Positions 37,440-46,652 of a DNA stretch of 64,000 nucleotides are shown piece after piece (position 1 is the stretch's first letter; the number at the start of each line of letters is the position of its first letter). The DNA comes from Hyphomicrobiales bacterium (lineage in GTDB: Bacteria > Pseudomonadota > Alphaproteobacteria > Rhizobiales > Rhizobiaceae): the NCBI GenBank assembly GCA_900470805.1, contig UCCA01000014.1, positions 62,001 to 126,000 of the forward strand, written 5' to 3'. The notes beneath the pieces were generated by a model. The model did not search any database and had not been told where the DNA came from. It saw nothing but the letters and a program-made list of their open reading frames with translations. The position numbers were made by a program, and so were the translations under genes.

Positions 37440-37913
37440 ATGTCGAAAACCACGCGTGCCACGCAGATTCTTGCCAAATCAGGCGTCGCCTTCACGGTCC
37501 ACACCTACGATTACGACCCGAATGCCGAGCGCATCGGCCTGCAGGCGGCTGAAGCGATCGGCGAAGCGCCGCATCGGGTGCTGAAGACGCTGATGGCCGA
37601 GGTGGACGGCAAACCGGTCTGCGTCGTCGTGCCGTCCGATCACGAGGTCAGCATGAAGAAGCTGGCCGCCGCCTTCAAGGGCAAGTCGGCCAGCATGATG
37701 AAACCCGGCGATGCCGAGCGCCTGACCGGATACCATGTCGGCGGCATCAGCCCGTTTGGCCAGAAGAAACTGGTGCCAACGGCGATCGAGGAAGCAGCGC
37801 TCTCCGAGCCGCTGGTCTACATGAACGGCGGCCAGCGCGGGCTGCAGGTGCGGCTTGATCCGAAGGACGCGCTTGATGTGCTCAAGGCAGTGGCGGCGGC
37901 GCTGGTGGCGTGA
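37440..37913 (+). CDS. ybaK: Cys-tRNA(Pro)/Cys-tRNA(Cys) deacylase YbaK
   Basis: Editing enzyme that hydrolyses misacylated Cys-tRNA(Pro). The 157-residue protein has the YbaK/EbsC core: TRATQILAKSGVAFTVHTYDYDPNA, HRVLKTLMAEVDGKPVCVVVPSDHEVSMKKLA, and the C-terminal GYHVGGISPFGQKKLVPTAIEE and YMNGGQRGLQVRLDPKD motifs. Four bases after the YffB-like gene, so cotranscription is likely. Confidence 0.95.
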   Translation: MSKTTRATQILAKSGVAFTVHTYDYDPNAERIGLQAAEAIGEAPHRVLKTLMAEVDGKPVCVVVPSDHEVSMKKLAAAFKGKSASMMKPGDAERLTGYHVGGISPFGQKKLVPTAIEEAALSEPLVYMNGGQRGLQVRLDPKDALDVLKAVAAALVA

Positions 37914-38005
37914 TCGCCCGAGATTGACAAGCCGCGAGCTTCAATTTCGCCTTAAACAGGTCTAAGTCTCTCCGCCTGTCCGTTCGTTTCAGAAGGTGAT
38001 CGATC

Positions 38006-39259
38006 ATGAACTACATGCCGCAGGGCGAAAACGCCGTGGACCCCATCAAGCTCGACAAGCTGGCCGAAGTCGCCGTCAAGGTCGGGCTGCAGCTGAAGAG
38101 CGGGCAGGATCTCGTCATCACCGCGCCCGTCGTGGCGCTGCCGCTGGTCCGCCAGATCACCAAGCATGCCTACATGGCCGGCGCAGGATTGGTCAGCGCC
38201 TTCTATTCCGACGAGGAATCGACGCTGGCGCGCTATCAATACGGCAACGACCAGAGCTTCGACCGGGCATCCGGCTGGCTCTACGAGGGCATGGCGAAGG
38301 CCTATGAGAATGGTGCTGCCCGGCTTGCTGTCGCCGGCGACAACCCGATGATGCTATCGGAACAGGACCCGTCGAAGGTCAGCCGCGCCAACCGCGCGAC
38401 GTCTGCCGCCTACAAGCCGGCGCTGGAGAAAATCTCCAACTTCGACATCAACTGGAACATCGTCTCCTACCCGAACCCGGCCTGGGCCAAGCTGGTTTTC
38501 CCCGGTGATCCCGAGCCGATCGCGGTCGCGAGACTCGCCAAGGCGATCTTCGCCGCTTCGCGCGTCGATGTTGAGGACCCGATCGCGGCCTGGGCCGAGC
38601 ACAACGCCAATCTCGCCAAGCGGTCCGGCTGGCTGAACGGCCAGCGCTTTTCGGCGCTGCATTTCACCGGCCCGGGCACCGATCTGACGGTGGGGCTTGC
38701 GGACGGCCACGAATGGCATGGCGGCGCATCGACCGCCAAGAACGGCATCACCTGCAACCCGAACATTCCGACCGAGGAGGTGTTCACCACGCCGCATGCG
38801 CTGCGTGTCGAGGGTTACGTGTCGAGCACCAAGCCGCTGTCGCACCAGGGGACGCTGATCGACAACATCCGGGTGAAATTCGAGGGCGGCCGGATCGTCG
38901 AGGCGAAGGCTTCGCGCGGCGAAGAGGTGCTGAACAAGGTGCTGGATACCGACGAGGGCGCGCGGCGGCTGGGCGAAGTGGCGCTGGTGCCGCATTCTTC
39001 GCCGATCTCGGCCAGCGGCATCCTGTTCTACAACACGCTGTTCGACGAAAACGCCTCCTGCCATATCGCGCTCGGCCAGTGCTATTCGAAATGCTTCCTC
39101 GACGGCGCCAAGCTGAGCCAGGAGCAAATCAAGGCGCAGGGCGGCAATTCCAGCCTGATCCACATCGACTGGATGATCGGCTCCGACAAGGTTGATATCG
39201 ACGGCATCAACGCGGACGGATCGAAGGTTCCTGTCATGCGGAAGGGCGAATGGGCCTGA
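38006..39259 (+). CDS. M29 family aminopeptidase
   Basis: A 417-residue metallo-aminopeptidase of the AmpS/PepS/T group. It has the family N-terminal region (LDKLAEVAVKVGLQLKSGQDLVI), then the metal-binding C-domain with CNPNIPTEEVFTTPH, EEVLNKVLDTDEGARRLGEVALV and the C-terminal HIALGQCYSKC and HIDWMIGSD segments. It acts in the cytoplasm on short peptides. Its 3' end overlaps the convergent DMT gene by 26 bases. Confidence 0.9.
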   Translation: MNYMPQGENAVDPIKLDKLAEVAVKVGLQLKSGQDLVITAPVVALPLVRQITKHAYMAGAGLVSAFYSDEESTLARYQYGNDQSFDRASGWLYEGMAKAYENGAARLAVAGDNPMMLSEQDPSKVSRANRATSAAYKPALEKISNFDINWNIVSYPNPAWAKLVFPGDPEPIAVARLAKAIFAASRVDVEDPIAAWAEHNANLAKRSGWLNGQRFSALHFTGPGTDLTVGLADGHEWHGGASTAKNGITCNPNIPTEEVFTTPHALRVEGYVSSTKPLSHQGTLIDNIRVKFEGGRIVEAKASRGEEVLNKVLDTDEGARRLGEVALVPHSSPISASGILFYNTLFDENASCHIALGQCYSKCFLDGAKLSQEQIKAQGGNSSLIHIDWMIGSDKVDIDGINADGSKVPVMRKGEWA

Positions 39260-40130
39260 CGCCGCTGGCGGGCGGCATCATCACCCGCTGACCGAACCAG
39301 ACGCTCGCCAGCACCATTGCGACACCGCAACGCTGAGCGGGCGTCAACGATTGCCCGAGCGCCTGCCAGCCAATCAGCGTGGCGACGACGGGGCTGAGGA
39401 AGCCGAGCGACGCCGCGGCCGATGGCTCGATGCGCGCAAGGCCGCGAAACCAGAGGATATAGGTCAGCGCCGCGCCGATCAGGCCAAGCCAGGCGAGACC
39501 CAGCAGGTTGGTCATCGTCGGCATCGGCAGCGCCGGCTCCACCAGCAACGCCACGGGGACCAGCAGCAGACCACCCGCCGTCAGCTGCCACGCGGTGAAG
39601 GCGAGGCTTGAAACATCAGGCGTCCAGCGGCGGGTCAGCACCGTGCCGCAGGCCATGGAGGCGGCACCGGCAAGGCCCGCGGCGATGCCGACCGGATCGA
39701 GCGCCGCACTCGGCGTCAGCACCAGAAGCGCGACGCCCGCGATTCCGATAACACCGGCGACCACCGCCAGCGGCCGGATCGCCCTCCCCAGCACGAGACG
39801 CGACAGCATGATGACGATGAGCGGCTGGACGGCGCCGACCGTGGCGGCGACACCGCCCGGCAGACGATAGGCGGAGACGAACAGCATGGCCCAGAAGAAC
39901 GAGAAGTTCAGCGCGCCGAGCACGAAGGCGCGGAACCACCATATCCCTTGCGGCAGCTTTCTCACGATCGCCAGCAGCAACAGGCCGGCCGGCAGCGCGC
40001 GCAGCAGAGCGATCGTCAGCGGATAGCCGTGCGGCAGGTATGCCGTCGTGACGAAATAGGTGCTGCCCCAAATGGCCGGCGCCGATGCGGTTGTCAGAAC
40101 GTCGGCGACGTAAGTCGAATTTCTCTTCAT
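39234..40130 (-). CDS. DMT family (EamA) transporter
   Basis: A 298-residue membrane protein with ten predicted segments in two EamA repeats; the first holds IWGSTYFVTTAYLP, the second LGLAWLGLIGAALTYILWFRGLARI. Starts at MKRNSTY. EamA proteins export amino acids, metabolites or drugs; no substrate can be assigned. It diverges from a MarR gene across a 99-bp spacer holding an 18-bp perfect palindrome, so it is likely the regulated target. Confidence 0.88.
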   Translation of the reverse strand: MKRNSTYVADVLTTASAPAIWGSTYFVTTAYLPHGYPLTIALLRALPAGLLLLAIVRKLPQGIWWFRAFVLGALNFSFFWAMLFVSAYRLPGGVAATVGAVQPLIVIMLSRLVLGRAIRPLAVVAGVIGIAGVALLVLTPSAALDPVGIAAGLAGAASMACGTVLTRRWTPDVSSLAFTAWQLTAGGLLLVPVALLVEPALPMPTMTNLLGLAWLGLIGAALTYILWFRGLARIEPSAAASLGFLSPVVATLIGWQALGQSLTPAQRCGVAMVLASVWFGQRVMMPPASGVRPIRPSA

Positions 40131-40146
40131 ATCAAGTATCTCTAAC

Positions 40147-40191
40147 TCAAGATAAAACAAGCTTACGCTCATTTATCTTGACGTCAAGATA
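40147..40191. promoter_or_regulatory. MarR operator: 18-bp perfect palindrome plus extra half-site
   Basis: TATCTTGACGTCAAGATA (40174-40191) is a perfect palindrome between divergent DMT and marR genes. A further half-site TCAAGATA is at 40147-40154, and a degenerate one (TATCAAGT) next to the DMT start. The centre TTGACGTCAA offers a TTGACG -35-like hexamer on each strand. Size and placement suit MarR-dimer autorepression and control of the transporter. Confidence 0.8.
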
Positions 40192-40229
40192 GTTTGTTGG
40201 CAGATATTTCTAGACAGGAGAGATATCAA

Positions 40230-40712
40230 ATGGACCGCGTCGACAGGATTTTGCAGCAATGGGCCAACGAGCGGCCGGATCTCGACACCGGGGCGATGGG
40301 CATTCTGGGGCGGATGAAGCGGCTGACGACGCATCTCGGCCGCGAGGTCGAGCAGGTGCTGCAGACCCACGGCCTGTCGTCATCGGCCTTCGACGTGCTG
40401 GCGACGCTGCGGCGCTCGGGCGCTCCGCACCGGCTTTCGCCCGGCGACCTGCTCGAGATGACGATGGTGAGCTCCGGCACGATGACCAATCGCATCGACC
40501 AGCTGGAAAAGGCGGGGCTCGTCGCCCGCGTCGTTCACCCGGAGGATCGGCGCAGCGTGCTGATCGCGCTGACGGACAAGGGACTGAGGGTCGTCGACGA
40601 GGCCGTCGGCGCGCATGTCGCCAATCAGCAGCGGCTGACGGCGTCGCTCAATGACGCCGAAAAGGCGGCACTCGACGCGCTGCTGCGAAAATTCCTCGCG
40701 GCCTTCGAATGA
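40230..40712 (+). CDS. MarR family transcriptional regulator
   Basis: A 160-residue winged helix-turn-helix regulator. The DNA-binding region is SAFDVLATLRRSG and LLEMTMVSSGTMTNRIDQLEKAGLVARV, followed by the wing HPEDRRSVLIALTDKG. The ATG at MDRVDRIL fits better than the upstream start in the operator. It probably represses itself and the divergent DMT transporter, lifted by an unknown ligand. Confidence 0.92.
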   Translation: MDRVDRILQQWANERPDLDTGAMGILGRMKRLTTHLGREVEQVLQTHGLSSSAFDVLATLRRSGAPHRLSPGDLLEMTMVSSGTMTNRIDQLEKAGLVARVVHPEDRRSVLIALTDKGLRVVDEAVGAHVANQQRLTASLNDAEKAALDALLRKFLAAFE

Positions 40713-40722
40713 AGGCCCTTCA

Positions 40723-41064
40723 TCAGCGGTAGTAGATGACGTGGCCGCCATTCAGTGCGGTGACGACCTCGACCACATTCTTGAGCGCGATGCGGCGGGC
40801 CTCTATCGCCTGCATCAGGCGCGGATCGCCGCTGACTTTCGCCTGCGCCTTGCGGATCATCGAGGGCATGGGGTGCTTCAGCTGCAGCGGCAGCGGCTGG
40901 TCGTACTGCGATTGCGAGGTCAGCCGGATCGCCGTCACGCCGTCATTGTAGGCCTTGCCGAAAATGACCTGAGACAGCGCTGACTGCTCAGCGAGCGCAG
41001 GGGTCACGGATAGCGCGCCGGATACGATCCCAATCGCCGTGAGGGCAAGCAAAACTCTCTTCAT
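40723..41064 (-). CDS. Small exported protein of unknown function
   Basis: A 113-residue protein with a clear signal peptide (MKRVLLALTAIGIVSGALSVTPALA) and a mature part of about 88 residues, SALSQVIFGKAYNDGVTAIRLTSQ and then a charged helical stretch. I do not recognise the domain. The ATG 48 bases upstream is less likely because the extension is polar. Convergent with the marR gene. Confidence 0.7.
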   Translation of the reverse strand: MKRVLLALTAIGIVSGALSVTPALAEQSALSQVIFGKAYNDGVTAIRLTSQSQYDQPLPLQLKHPMPSMIRKAQAKVSGDPRLMQAIEARRIALKNVVEVVTALNGGHVIYYR

Positions 41065-41166
41065 CTCATTGTCTCCAAACGCGCGGCCAGCGTCGTCACG
41101 CGGCATCATCACAGTGTAGATAGGGGGCGAATGGCCGCTTTTAAACGGCAGCCAGAATCATGGTGC

Positions 41167-42756
41167 TCAGAACAGGCTGCCCTGCTTCGGTGGCGCGGCT
41201 GGTTCCGAAGATTTCGCACCGCGCTTCCTGGCACTCGCCGGCGGCTCGCCGCCCTCGGTGGTGATGGCGCCGATGCGGCCGTCGGAAAACTCGATCGAGA
41301 TGCCAGCCCCTGCCGACAGCATCGCCGCCTGCGAGACCGGCCGGTTCTCCTCGTCGCGGATCACGGCATAGCCGCGCTTCAGCACGTTCTTGTAGGACAG
41401 CGACTGCAGGATCCGCTCCTGCGCCTGCAGATCGCCGCGGGCGCGCGCCAACTGGTGGCGGACGGCGGTGTCTGCGTTGCGCGACAGATTGGCGAGACGG
41501 TCGCGCATTCGCGATGTCTGCGTCCGCAGCCGCGCCGGCAACGAGGCGAAGACGGCATCGGCGCGGCCGACCCGCGACTTCGAGCGATCGAGCAGCCGTT
41601 CGACGGTGCGCTCGGCCCGCGTCATACGCTCTGCCAGCATCTGGCGTTTCTCGGCGATGCGGTTCGACAGCATGTCGGGACGCAGATGCGCGGCGGTCTT
41701 CTCGAAGCTGCGGCGCTTGTTCAGCGTGTTGAGCTCCAGCCCGCGACCGAGGCCTGCGGCCACCTCGTCGAAACGGCGGCGCGGCAGCGCCAGCAGCTGG
41801 TCGAGCGAGGGTAGCGCGCGCATCAGCGCCCGCACAGCCTGCCGACGATGGTCCATCTGCCTTGTCGTGCTTCCCTGCAGCCGGGCAGAGAGCTGCGCGA
41901 GCTGCGCTTCGAGCTCGGCCTTGACAGGCACCGCCATTTCGGCGGCACCCGTCGGCGTCGGGGCGCGGATATCGGCGGCGTAGTCGATCAGCGTCCAGTC
42001 GGTCTCGTGGCCGACGGCCGAGATCAGCGGAATCGCGCTTTCGGCGGCGGCGCGCACGACGATCTCGTCGTTGAAACTCCACAGATCCTCGAGGCTGCCG
42101 CCGCCACGGGCGACGATCAGCACATCCGGCCGCGGGATGGCGCCATCGGGATCGAAGCCATTGAAGCCACGAATGGCATTCGCCACCTCCTCGCCGGAGC
42201 CCTCGCCCTGCACCTTGACCGGCCAGACGACCACATGTACGGGGAAGCGATCGGCGATGCGGTGGAGAATATCGCGGATGACGGCGCCGGTCGGGGACGT
42301 GACGACGCCGATGACGCGCGGCATGAAGGGCAGCGGTCGCTTGCGGGCGGGGTCGAACAGACCTTCGGCGCCAAGCTTGCGCTTGCGCTCCTCGATCAGC
42401 GCCATCAGCGCCCCGGCGCCGGCCGGCTCCAGCGTCTCGATAACGATCTGGTATTTCGACGAGCCCGGGAAGGTGGTGACCTTGCCGGTCGCGATCACCT
42501 CCATGCCCTCTTCCGGGCGGAATTTCAGCCGCGAGAACGTGCCCTTCCAGATCACCGCATCGATACGCGAGCGATCGTCCTTCAGCGAGAAATAGGCATG
42601 GCCCGACGAATGCGGGCCGCGATAGCCTGAGATTTCGCCGCGCACGCGCACCTGGTCGAACGCCGTCTCGACGGTCCGCTTGATCGAACCCGACAGTTCC
42701 GACACCGAATATTCGGTGAGATTGCTCGGCGAATCATTGTCGAAGATGCTGCTCAT
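41167..42756 (-). CDS. xseA: Exodeoxyribonuclease VII large subunit
   Basis: Large subunit of the single-strand-specific nuclease ExoVII. The 529-residue protein has an N-terminal OB-fold ([39 protein letters not shown]), the catalytic region with [37 protein letters not shown] and [13 protein letters not shown], then a long charged coiled region with a proline/alanine-rich C-terminus. All signature motifs are present. xseB is not adjacent. Confidence 0.96.
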   Translation of the reverse strand: MSSIFDNDSPSNLTEYSVSELSGSIKRTVETAFDQVRVRGEISGYRGPHSSGHAYFSLKDDRSRIDAVIWKGTFSRLKFRPEEGMEVIATGKVTTFPGSSKYQIVIETLEPAGAGALMALIEERKRKLGAEGLFDPARKRPLPFMPRVIGVVTSPTGAVIRDILHRIADRFPVHVVVWPVKVQGEGSGEEVANAIRGFNGFDPDGAIPRPDVLIVARGGGSLEDLWSFNDEIVVRAAAESAIPLISAVGHETDWTLIDYAADIRAPTPTGAAEMAVPVKAELEAQLAQLSARLQGSTTRQMDHRRQAVRALMRALPSLDQLLALPRRRFDEVAAGLGRGLELNTLNKRRSFEKTAAHLRPDMLSNRIAEKRQMLAERMTRAERTVERLLDRSKSRVGRADAVFASLPARLRTQTSRMRDRLANLSRNADTAVRHQLARARGDLQAQERILQSLSYKNVLKRGYAVIRDEENRPVSQAAMLSAGAGISIEFSDGRIGAITTEGGEPPASARKRGAKSSEPAAPPKQGSLF

Positions 42757-42974
42757 GCAACCTTTCTAGCCGAAACGAAGCGCAAGCGCAGCCCGGGATA
42801 CGGGGAGGTTCAAGCACCAATATTGATCCGTCTCGGCATGACGAGCAAGACGTTATCGGCACCTTTTCAGAGGCTTGCACGCGGCACAGGCGCGCTCCGG
42901 CGAAATATCGGCCCTTCGATTTTCCCCGTTTTCCGGTTCGGCGCCATCATGGCGGGAACAACCAAGGAGTTCCC

Positions 42975-43238
42975 ATGTCCGACCGTTTTTCCTCGCACGC
43001 GCCCTCCCTCACCGGCCCCGCCAGTTCCGGCTTCGCCATAACGCCCGACGACACGTCGGCACTTCCCGAAACAACGAGAGCGCTGTTTGTCGGGTTGGGC
43101 GGCAGCCTGACGGTGGAGATGGCCTCGGGCGTCGTCCTTGCTTTCGATGCCGTTGCCGATGGCGCGATCCTGCCGCTGCGGATCGTTCGCGTGGCGGCGA
43201 CGGGCACGACGGCCAGCAATATTGTTGGGTTGGTCTGA
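42975..43238 (+). CDS. Orphan protein resembling phage/GTA head-spike base protein (rcc01079 type)
   Basis: An 87-residue protein with a strong ribosome site (AAGGAG). The pattern FAITPDDTSALPETTRALFVGLGGSLTVEMASGVVLAFDAVADGAILPLRIVRV resembles the spike-base family named for rcc01079 of Rhodobacter capsulatus, a head-spike protein of its gene transfer agent. The match is from memory of the family pattern and has not been searched. No other phage or GTA gene lies nearby, so it may be an orphan remnant or reused protein. Confidence 0.55.
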   Translation: MSDRFSSHAPSLTGPASSGFAITPDDTSALPETTRALFVGLGGSLTVEMASGVVLAFDAVADGAILPLRIVRVAATGTTASNIVGLV

Positions 43239-43363
43239 TGCTCGATTGCAACCATCCCCGACCTCGCCCGTTTAACAAGTCGTGGAGAAGGCGCGGCTCG
43301 CCGCACCGTTAATTGTTCGTCAAAGCTGCCACCCCTATACTGCAGTGATTCGGGAGATGCTGG

Positions 43364-43600
43364 ATGATTGCTCTGACTGCCGCCACGATTGGCATTGCCA
43401 CCGCACCGATGCGCTCGCTGTTTTCCATGATTCTCGTGGGCGTGCTCATCTGCGGAAGCTATGCCTGCGCGGCATTCTCCGGCCCGACATCGCTGATCGA
43501 TCTTGCCATTGCCATCGTCTGCTACAATCTCAGCCTGCTCATCTCGCTGGCCGGACTGCATGTGATCGATCGCGCACGCGCCAAGGGGCGGCTCGCCTGA
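43364..43600 (+). CDS. Small membrane protein, unknown function
   Basis: A 78-residue protein with two hydrophobic segments (about 16-38 and 46-66) and a short cytoplasmic tail ending HVIDRARAKGRLA. The size and two-segment layout resemble ExoX-type exopolysaccharide repressors of rhizobia, but the sequence does not obviously match, so I leave it unnamed. It lies between the orphan spike-like gene and the convergent GT-C-like gene. Confidence 0.6.
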   Translation: MIALTAATIGIATAPMRSLFSMILVGVLICGSYACAAFSGPTSLIDLAIAIVCYNLSLLISLAGLHVIDRARAKGRLA

Positions 43601-43622
43601 CGGCTTTCACACTATTCGCTGA

Positions 43623-45467
43623 CTACGATCCGCTCGGGATATAGCGGAAGAACCGGACTGGTGATCCCTCAGGCGAGGGAACGGCCTGCAGGTATGGCGG
43701 CACGATGCCCTTTTCCAGCTGCGCGTAGAGACCGTCAGGCTTCATCTTGGCGATCTCCTTGGTCTGCAGGAAATCCTTGCAGAAGGCGAGCGTGGTGACG
43801 CCCGTTCCGCGCAGGAATGCCTCGGCGTCCGCAGGCGTCGACAGGCCGATGTGGATTTCCGTCAGCATGCCGCCCTGATTGCGGTGATAGGGTGCCGAGA
43901 GGATTCGGTTCTCGGTGAAGCGCAGGATCGACACGCCCATGTCGGACGGCGCGGCAACGAGGCCGGGCGGCAGGTCGATCAGCGGAGCGAGCGACTGCTG
44001 CGACGCGCAGCTCGGCTTGTCCTTGGCGTCGGCCGCCGCTTGCGTCCGGCTGCTATTGAGCCGATCGCCGATCAATCCGCCGACCAGACCCCAGACGGCG
44101 GCGACGCTCAGAAGAACCGTCAGGATGTAGCTGAGCGCGGCCGCACCGTTTTCCCTCTCGGCGTTGGAGACGCGGCGGATATCGATGATCAGCAGCGTCA
44201 GCGGAAAGACGGCGAGCAGATTGGAGAACATCGCGCCGCGGATCTGCACCGCGGCGATCGCCCAGCTTATCGCCAGCAGGAACAGCAGCACGAGATGGAT
44301 GCGTACCCGGTCGGCATGGAAGAGGCGGAAAATGCAGACGATGATGGCAAATACGCCGGTCGCGTAGAAGAAACCGATCGTGTAGGGATCCTGATGGAAA
44401 CTGGCGACGATGGACTGCGCCTCCTGGACGTTCTTCAGCCACAGGTCGATCAGCATCGGGTCGAGGTCGGCCAGTGGATTGTGGAGGCACTGCGGCGCGA
44501 TGACGACGGCCGACGCCAACACGATGCCGCCGACGGCACCGAGCACCGCGAAACGGACAAGACGGCCTAGCCGGCTGGCGAAGGCCGCGGCCACCATCAG
44601 AAGACCGCCGCCGATCGCCGCCAGGCTGTAGTAGCCGAGCGAGAGATTGTCGCAGGTGACCGATGAATAAAGGCGCGGCGGCACGGTGCCGAAGAAGAAC
44701 AGGCTGATCGACAGCCCCAGCGTCAGGCCGAAGGCCTTGGCGGCGGGCGCGAAGGCCTCGCCTTCCCACGCCCACGAGATCGCCACGACGAGGCAGACGC
44801 CGGCAACGAAGGGAGTGGTTTCGGCGCCGATGGCGATCGCCAGCGCCGCGCAGAGGGCGGCAGTCGCATAGCTCAACGGCCGGTGGTCCTCGTCGAGCAG
44901 CATCGCCGTCATGATCGCCGCGAGCGCGAACTGGGCATTGTGATGGTCGATCGAGCCGGGCAGGAAACGGTTGCTGGTGACCAGCAGGAAGGTCGCGAGC
45001 AGCAGCGCGATATGCATGCCGAACACGCCGCCAACGCGCCGACCGGCAAGGCCCATGCCCCAGAGGCTGGGGACGATCAGCGACAGCGGCCAAACAAGCA
45101 GCGCGGCGGCTTCCGCGCTCTGTTGCGGCAAAAAGAGGCCGAAGAAGCGGATCAGCGCGGCAATCGGCAGATCGATCAGCCGCGACCAGTGCATCAGCGT
45201 GCCCGGTCCGAGGCCCATGCGATACTGCATGAGATCGAACCAGCCCTGGCCGTTGAGGAAATCGCGGACCTCGACGAGGCGCATGCCGTCGTCATTGTCG
45301 GCGCCGACATAATCCTTGGCATTGGGAACCTTCATGACGATGATCGCAACCATCAGCAACAGGCTGTAAAACAGCACGGAAGGCCACAGCCTCTGGATCA
45401 CCATGCGCAGCTTCTCGCGCAAGGACATGGGTGTCGGTTCGCCAATCATCGGGGCAACGGTCGCCAT
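43623..45467 (-). CDS. Large membrane protein, GT-C glycosyltransferase-like
   Basis: A 614-residue protein with about 11-12 membrane segments and a soluble C-terminal domain (about 490-614). The first outer loop holds DYVGADNDDGMRLVEVRDF, acidic residues where GT-C enzymes of the STT3/PglB and PMT groups carry a DxD-like motif, and a SIDHHNAQFAL motif follows. This suggests a lipid-linked sugar transfer to a periplasmic acceptor. No close family is recognised. It diverges from a GT2 plus GtrA pair, fitting a glycan modification role. Confidence 0.6.
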   Translation of the reverse strand: MATVAPMIGEPTPMSLREKLRMVIQRLWPSVLFYSLLLMVAIIVMKVPNAKDYVGADNDDGMRLVEVRDFLNGQGWFDLMQYRMGLGPGTLMHWSRLIDLPIAALIRFFGLFLPQQSAEAAALLVWPLSLIVPSLWGMGLAGRRVGGVFGMHIALLLATFLLVTSNRFLPGSIDHHNAQFALAAIMTAMLLDEDHRPLSYATAALCAALAIAIGAETTPFVAGVCLVVAISWAWEGEAFAPAAKAFGLTLGLSISLFFFGTVPPRLYSSVTCDNLSLGYYSLAAIGGGLLMVAAAFASRLGRLVRFAVLGAVGGIVLASAVVIAPQCLHNPLADLDPMLIDLWLKNVQEAQSIVASFHQDPYTIGFFYATGVFAIIVCIFRLFHADRVRIHLVLLFLLAISWAIAAVQIRGAMFSNLLAVFPLTLLIIDIRRVSNAERENGAAALSYILTVLLSVAAVWGLVGGLIGDRLNSSRTQAAADAKDKPSCASQQSLAPLIDLPPGLVAAPSDMGVSILRFTENRILSAPYHRNQGGMLTEIHIGLSTPADAEAFLRGTGVTTLAFCKDFLQTKEIAKMKPDGLYAQLEKGIVPPYLQAVPSPEGSPVRFFRYIPSGS

Positions 45468-45638
45468 GAAGCATATCTCGTCATTGAATGCGGCGAGAGC
45501 TTACGATGCGCATATCAAGAAAGCGTAAAGCACAGTTTCAAGGGAAACGAGGTCTCTCAAGGGCTGCGCGAGAGGCATAGGAGCTTGTTAACGGCCATCC
45601 TTTAGAGTTGCCGCAACTTCCTTCGCACAGGTGTGATC

Positions 45639-46652
45639 ATGGGATCGCGTACAGACAATCTGAACATTGCCGTCCTGCTTCCGTGCTATAACGAGGCGGC
45701 AACGATCGGCGCCGTGGTGCGCGGATTCAAGGCGACGCTGCCGGGTGCCGAGATCCATGTCTACGACAACAATTCCACCGACGGCACCGCGCTGCAGGCG
45801 ATGCTGGCCGGCGCCCATGTCGTGCGCGAACGGCGCCAGGGCAAGGGCCATGTGGTGCGTCGGATGTTCGCCGACATCGACGCCGACATCTACATCATGG
45901 CCGACGGCGATGGGACCTATTCGCCCGAGGATGGCGAGGAGCTGATCCGCACGCTTTTGACCGAGCGCGCCGACATGGTGGTCGGCACGCGACGCGGCGT
46001 TCACGACGATGCCGGCCGCCAGGGCCATGCCATCGGCAACCGGATCTTCAACATTCTATACCGGACGATCTTCGGCACCGACTTCACCGACATCTTCTCC
46101 GGCTACCGGGTGTTCTCGCGCCGCTTCGTCAAGAGTTTTCCGGCGGTGTCTGCTGGCTTCGAGATCGAGACAGAGATGTCTGTCCATGCCTCGCGCCTGA
46201 AGCTGCCGATCAGCGAACTGGAACTCGACTACGGCCGCCGGCCGGAGGGCTCGCATTCCAAGCTGTCGACCTTCAAGGACGGAGCGAAGATCCTCTGGAT
46301 GTTCGCCATGCTGATGAAGGAGACGCGGCCATTTGCCTTCTTCGGGATTGTCACCGGCGTCTTCATGGCACTCAGCCTCGGCTTCATGGCGCCTGTGCTG
46401 GCCGAGTACTTCGCCACCGGTCTCGTCAGCCGGATGCCGACATGGGTGATGTCGATGGCGCTGATGATGATCTCGTTCATGATGTTCACCGCCGGCGTGA
46501 TCCTGGATTCAGTCGCCCGCTCGCGCGCCGAGCAACTGCGAATCCATTACATGAGCCTTGAGGCTCCACACCTTGGCAACAACGTGTTCGCCTCAAAGGT
46601 CGAGGAGATCGATCTCCAGCGCCAGCATGCGCCGCGCGCGGGTGCTGCGTGA
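45639..46652 (+). CDS. GT2 family polyprenyl-phosphate glycosyltransferase
   Basis: A 337-residue protein. The N-terminal GT-A domain has AVLLPCYNEAATIGAVV, YDNNSTDGT and the metal-binding DGD (89-91) in IMADGDGTYSPED, followed by SGYRVFSRRFVKSFP. Two C-terminal membrane helices (about 225-290) match DPM1-like/GtrB enzymes that load sugars on undecaprenyl phosphate. The next gene, gtrA-like, overlaps by four bases (GTGA), completing a GtrAB pair. An in-frame GTG lies six bases upstream. Confidence 0.88.
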   Translation: MGSRTDNLNIAVLLPCYNEAATIGAVVRGFKATLPGAEIHVYDNNSTDGTALQAMLAGAHVVRERRQGKGHVVRRMFADIDADIYIMADGDGTYSPEDGEELIRTLLTERADMVVGTRRGVHDDAGRQGHAIGNRIFNILYRTIFGTDFTDIFSGYRVFSRRFVKSFPAVSAGFEIETEMSVHASRLKLPISELELDYGRRPEGSHSKLSTFKDGAKILWMFAMLMKETRPFAFFGIVTGVFMALSLGFMAPVLAEYFATGLVSRMPTWVMSMALMMISFMMFTAGVILDSVARSRAEQLRIHYMSLEAPHLGNNVFASKVEEIDLQRQHAPRAGAA

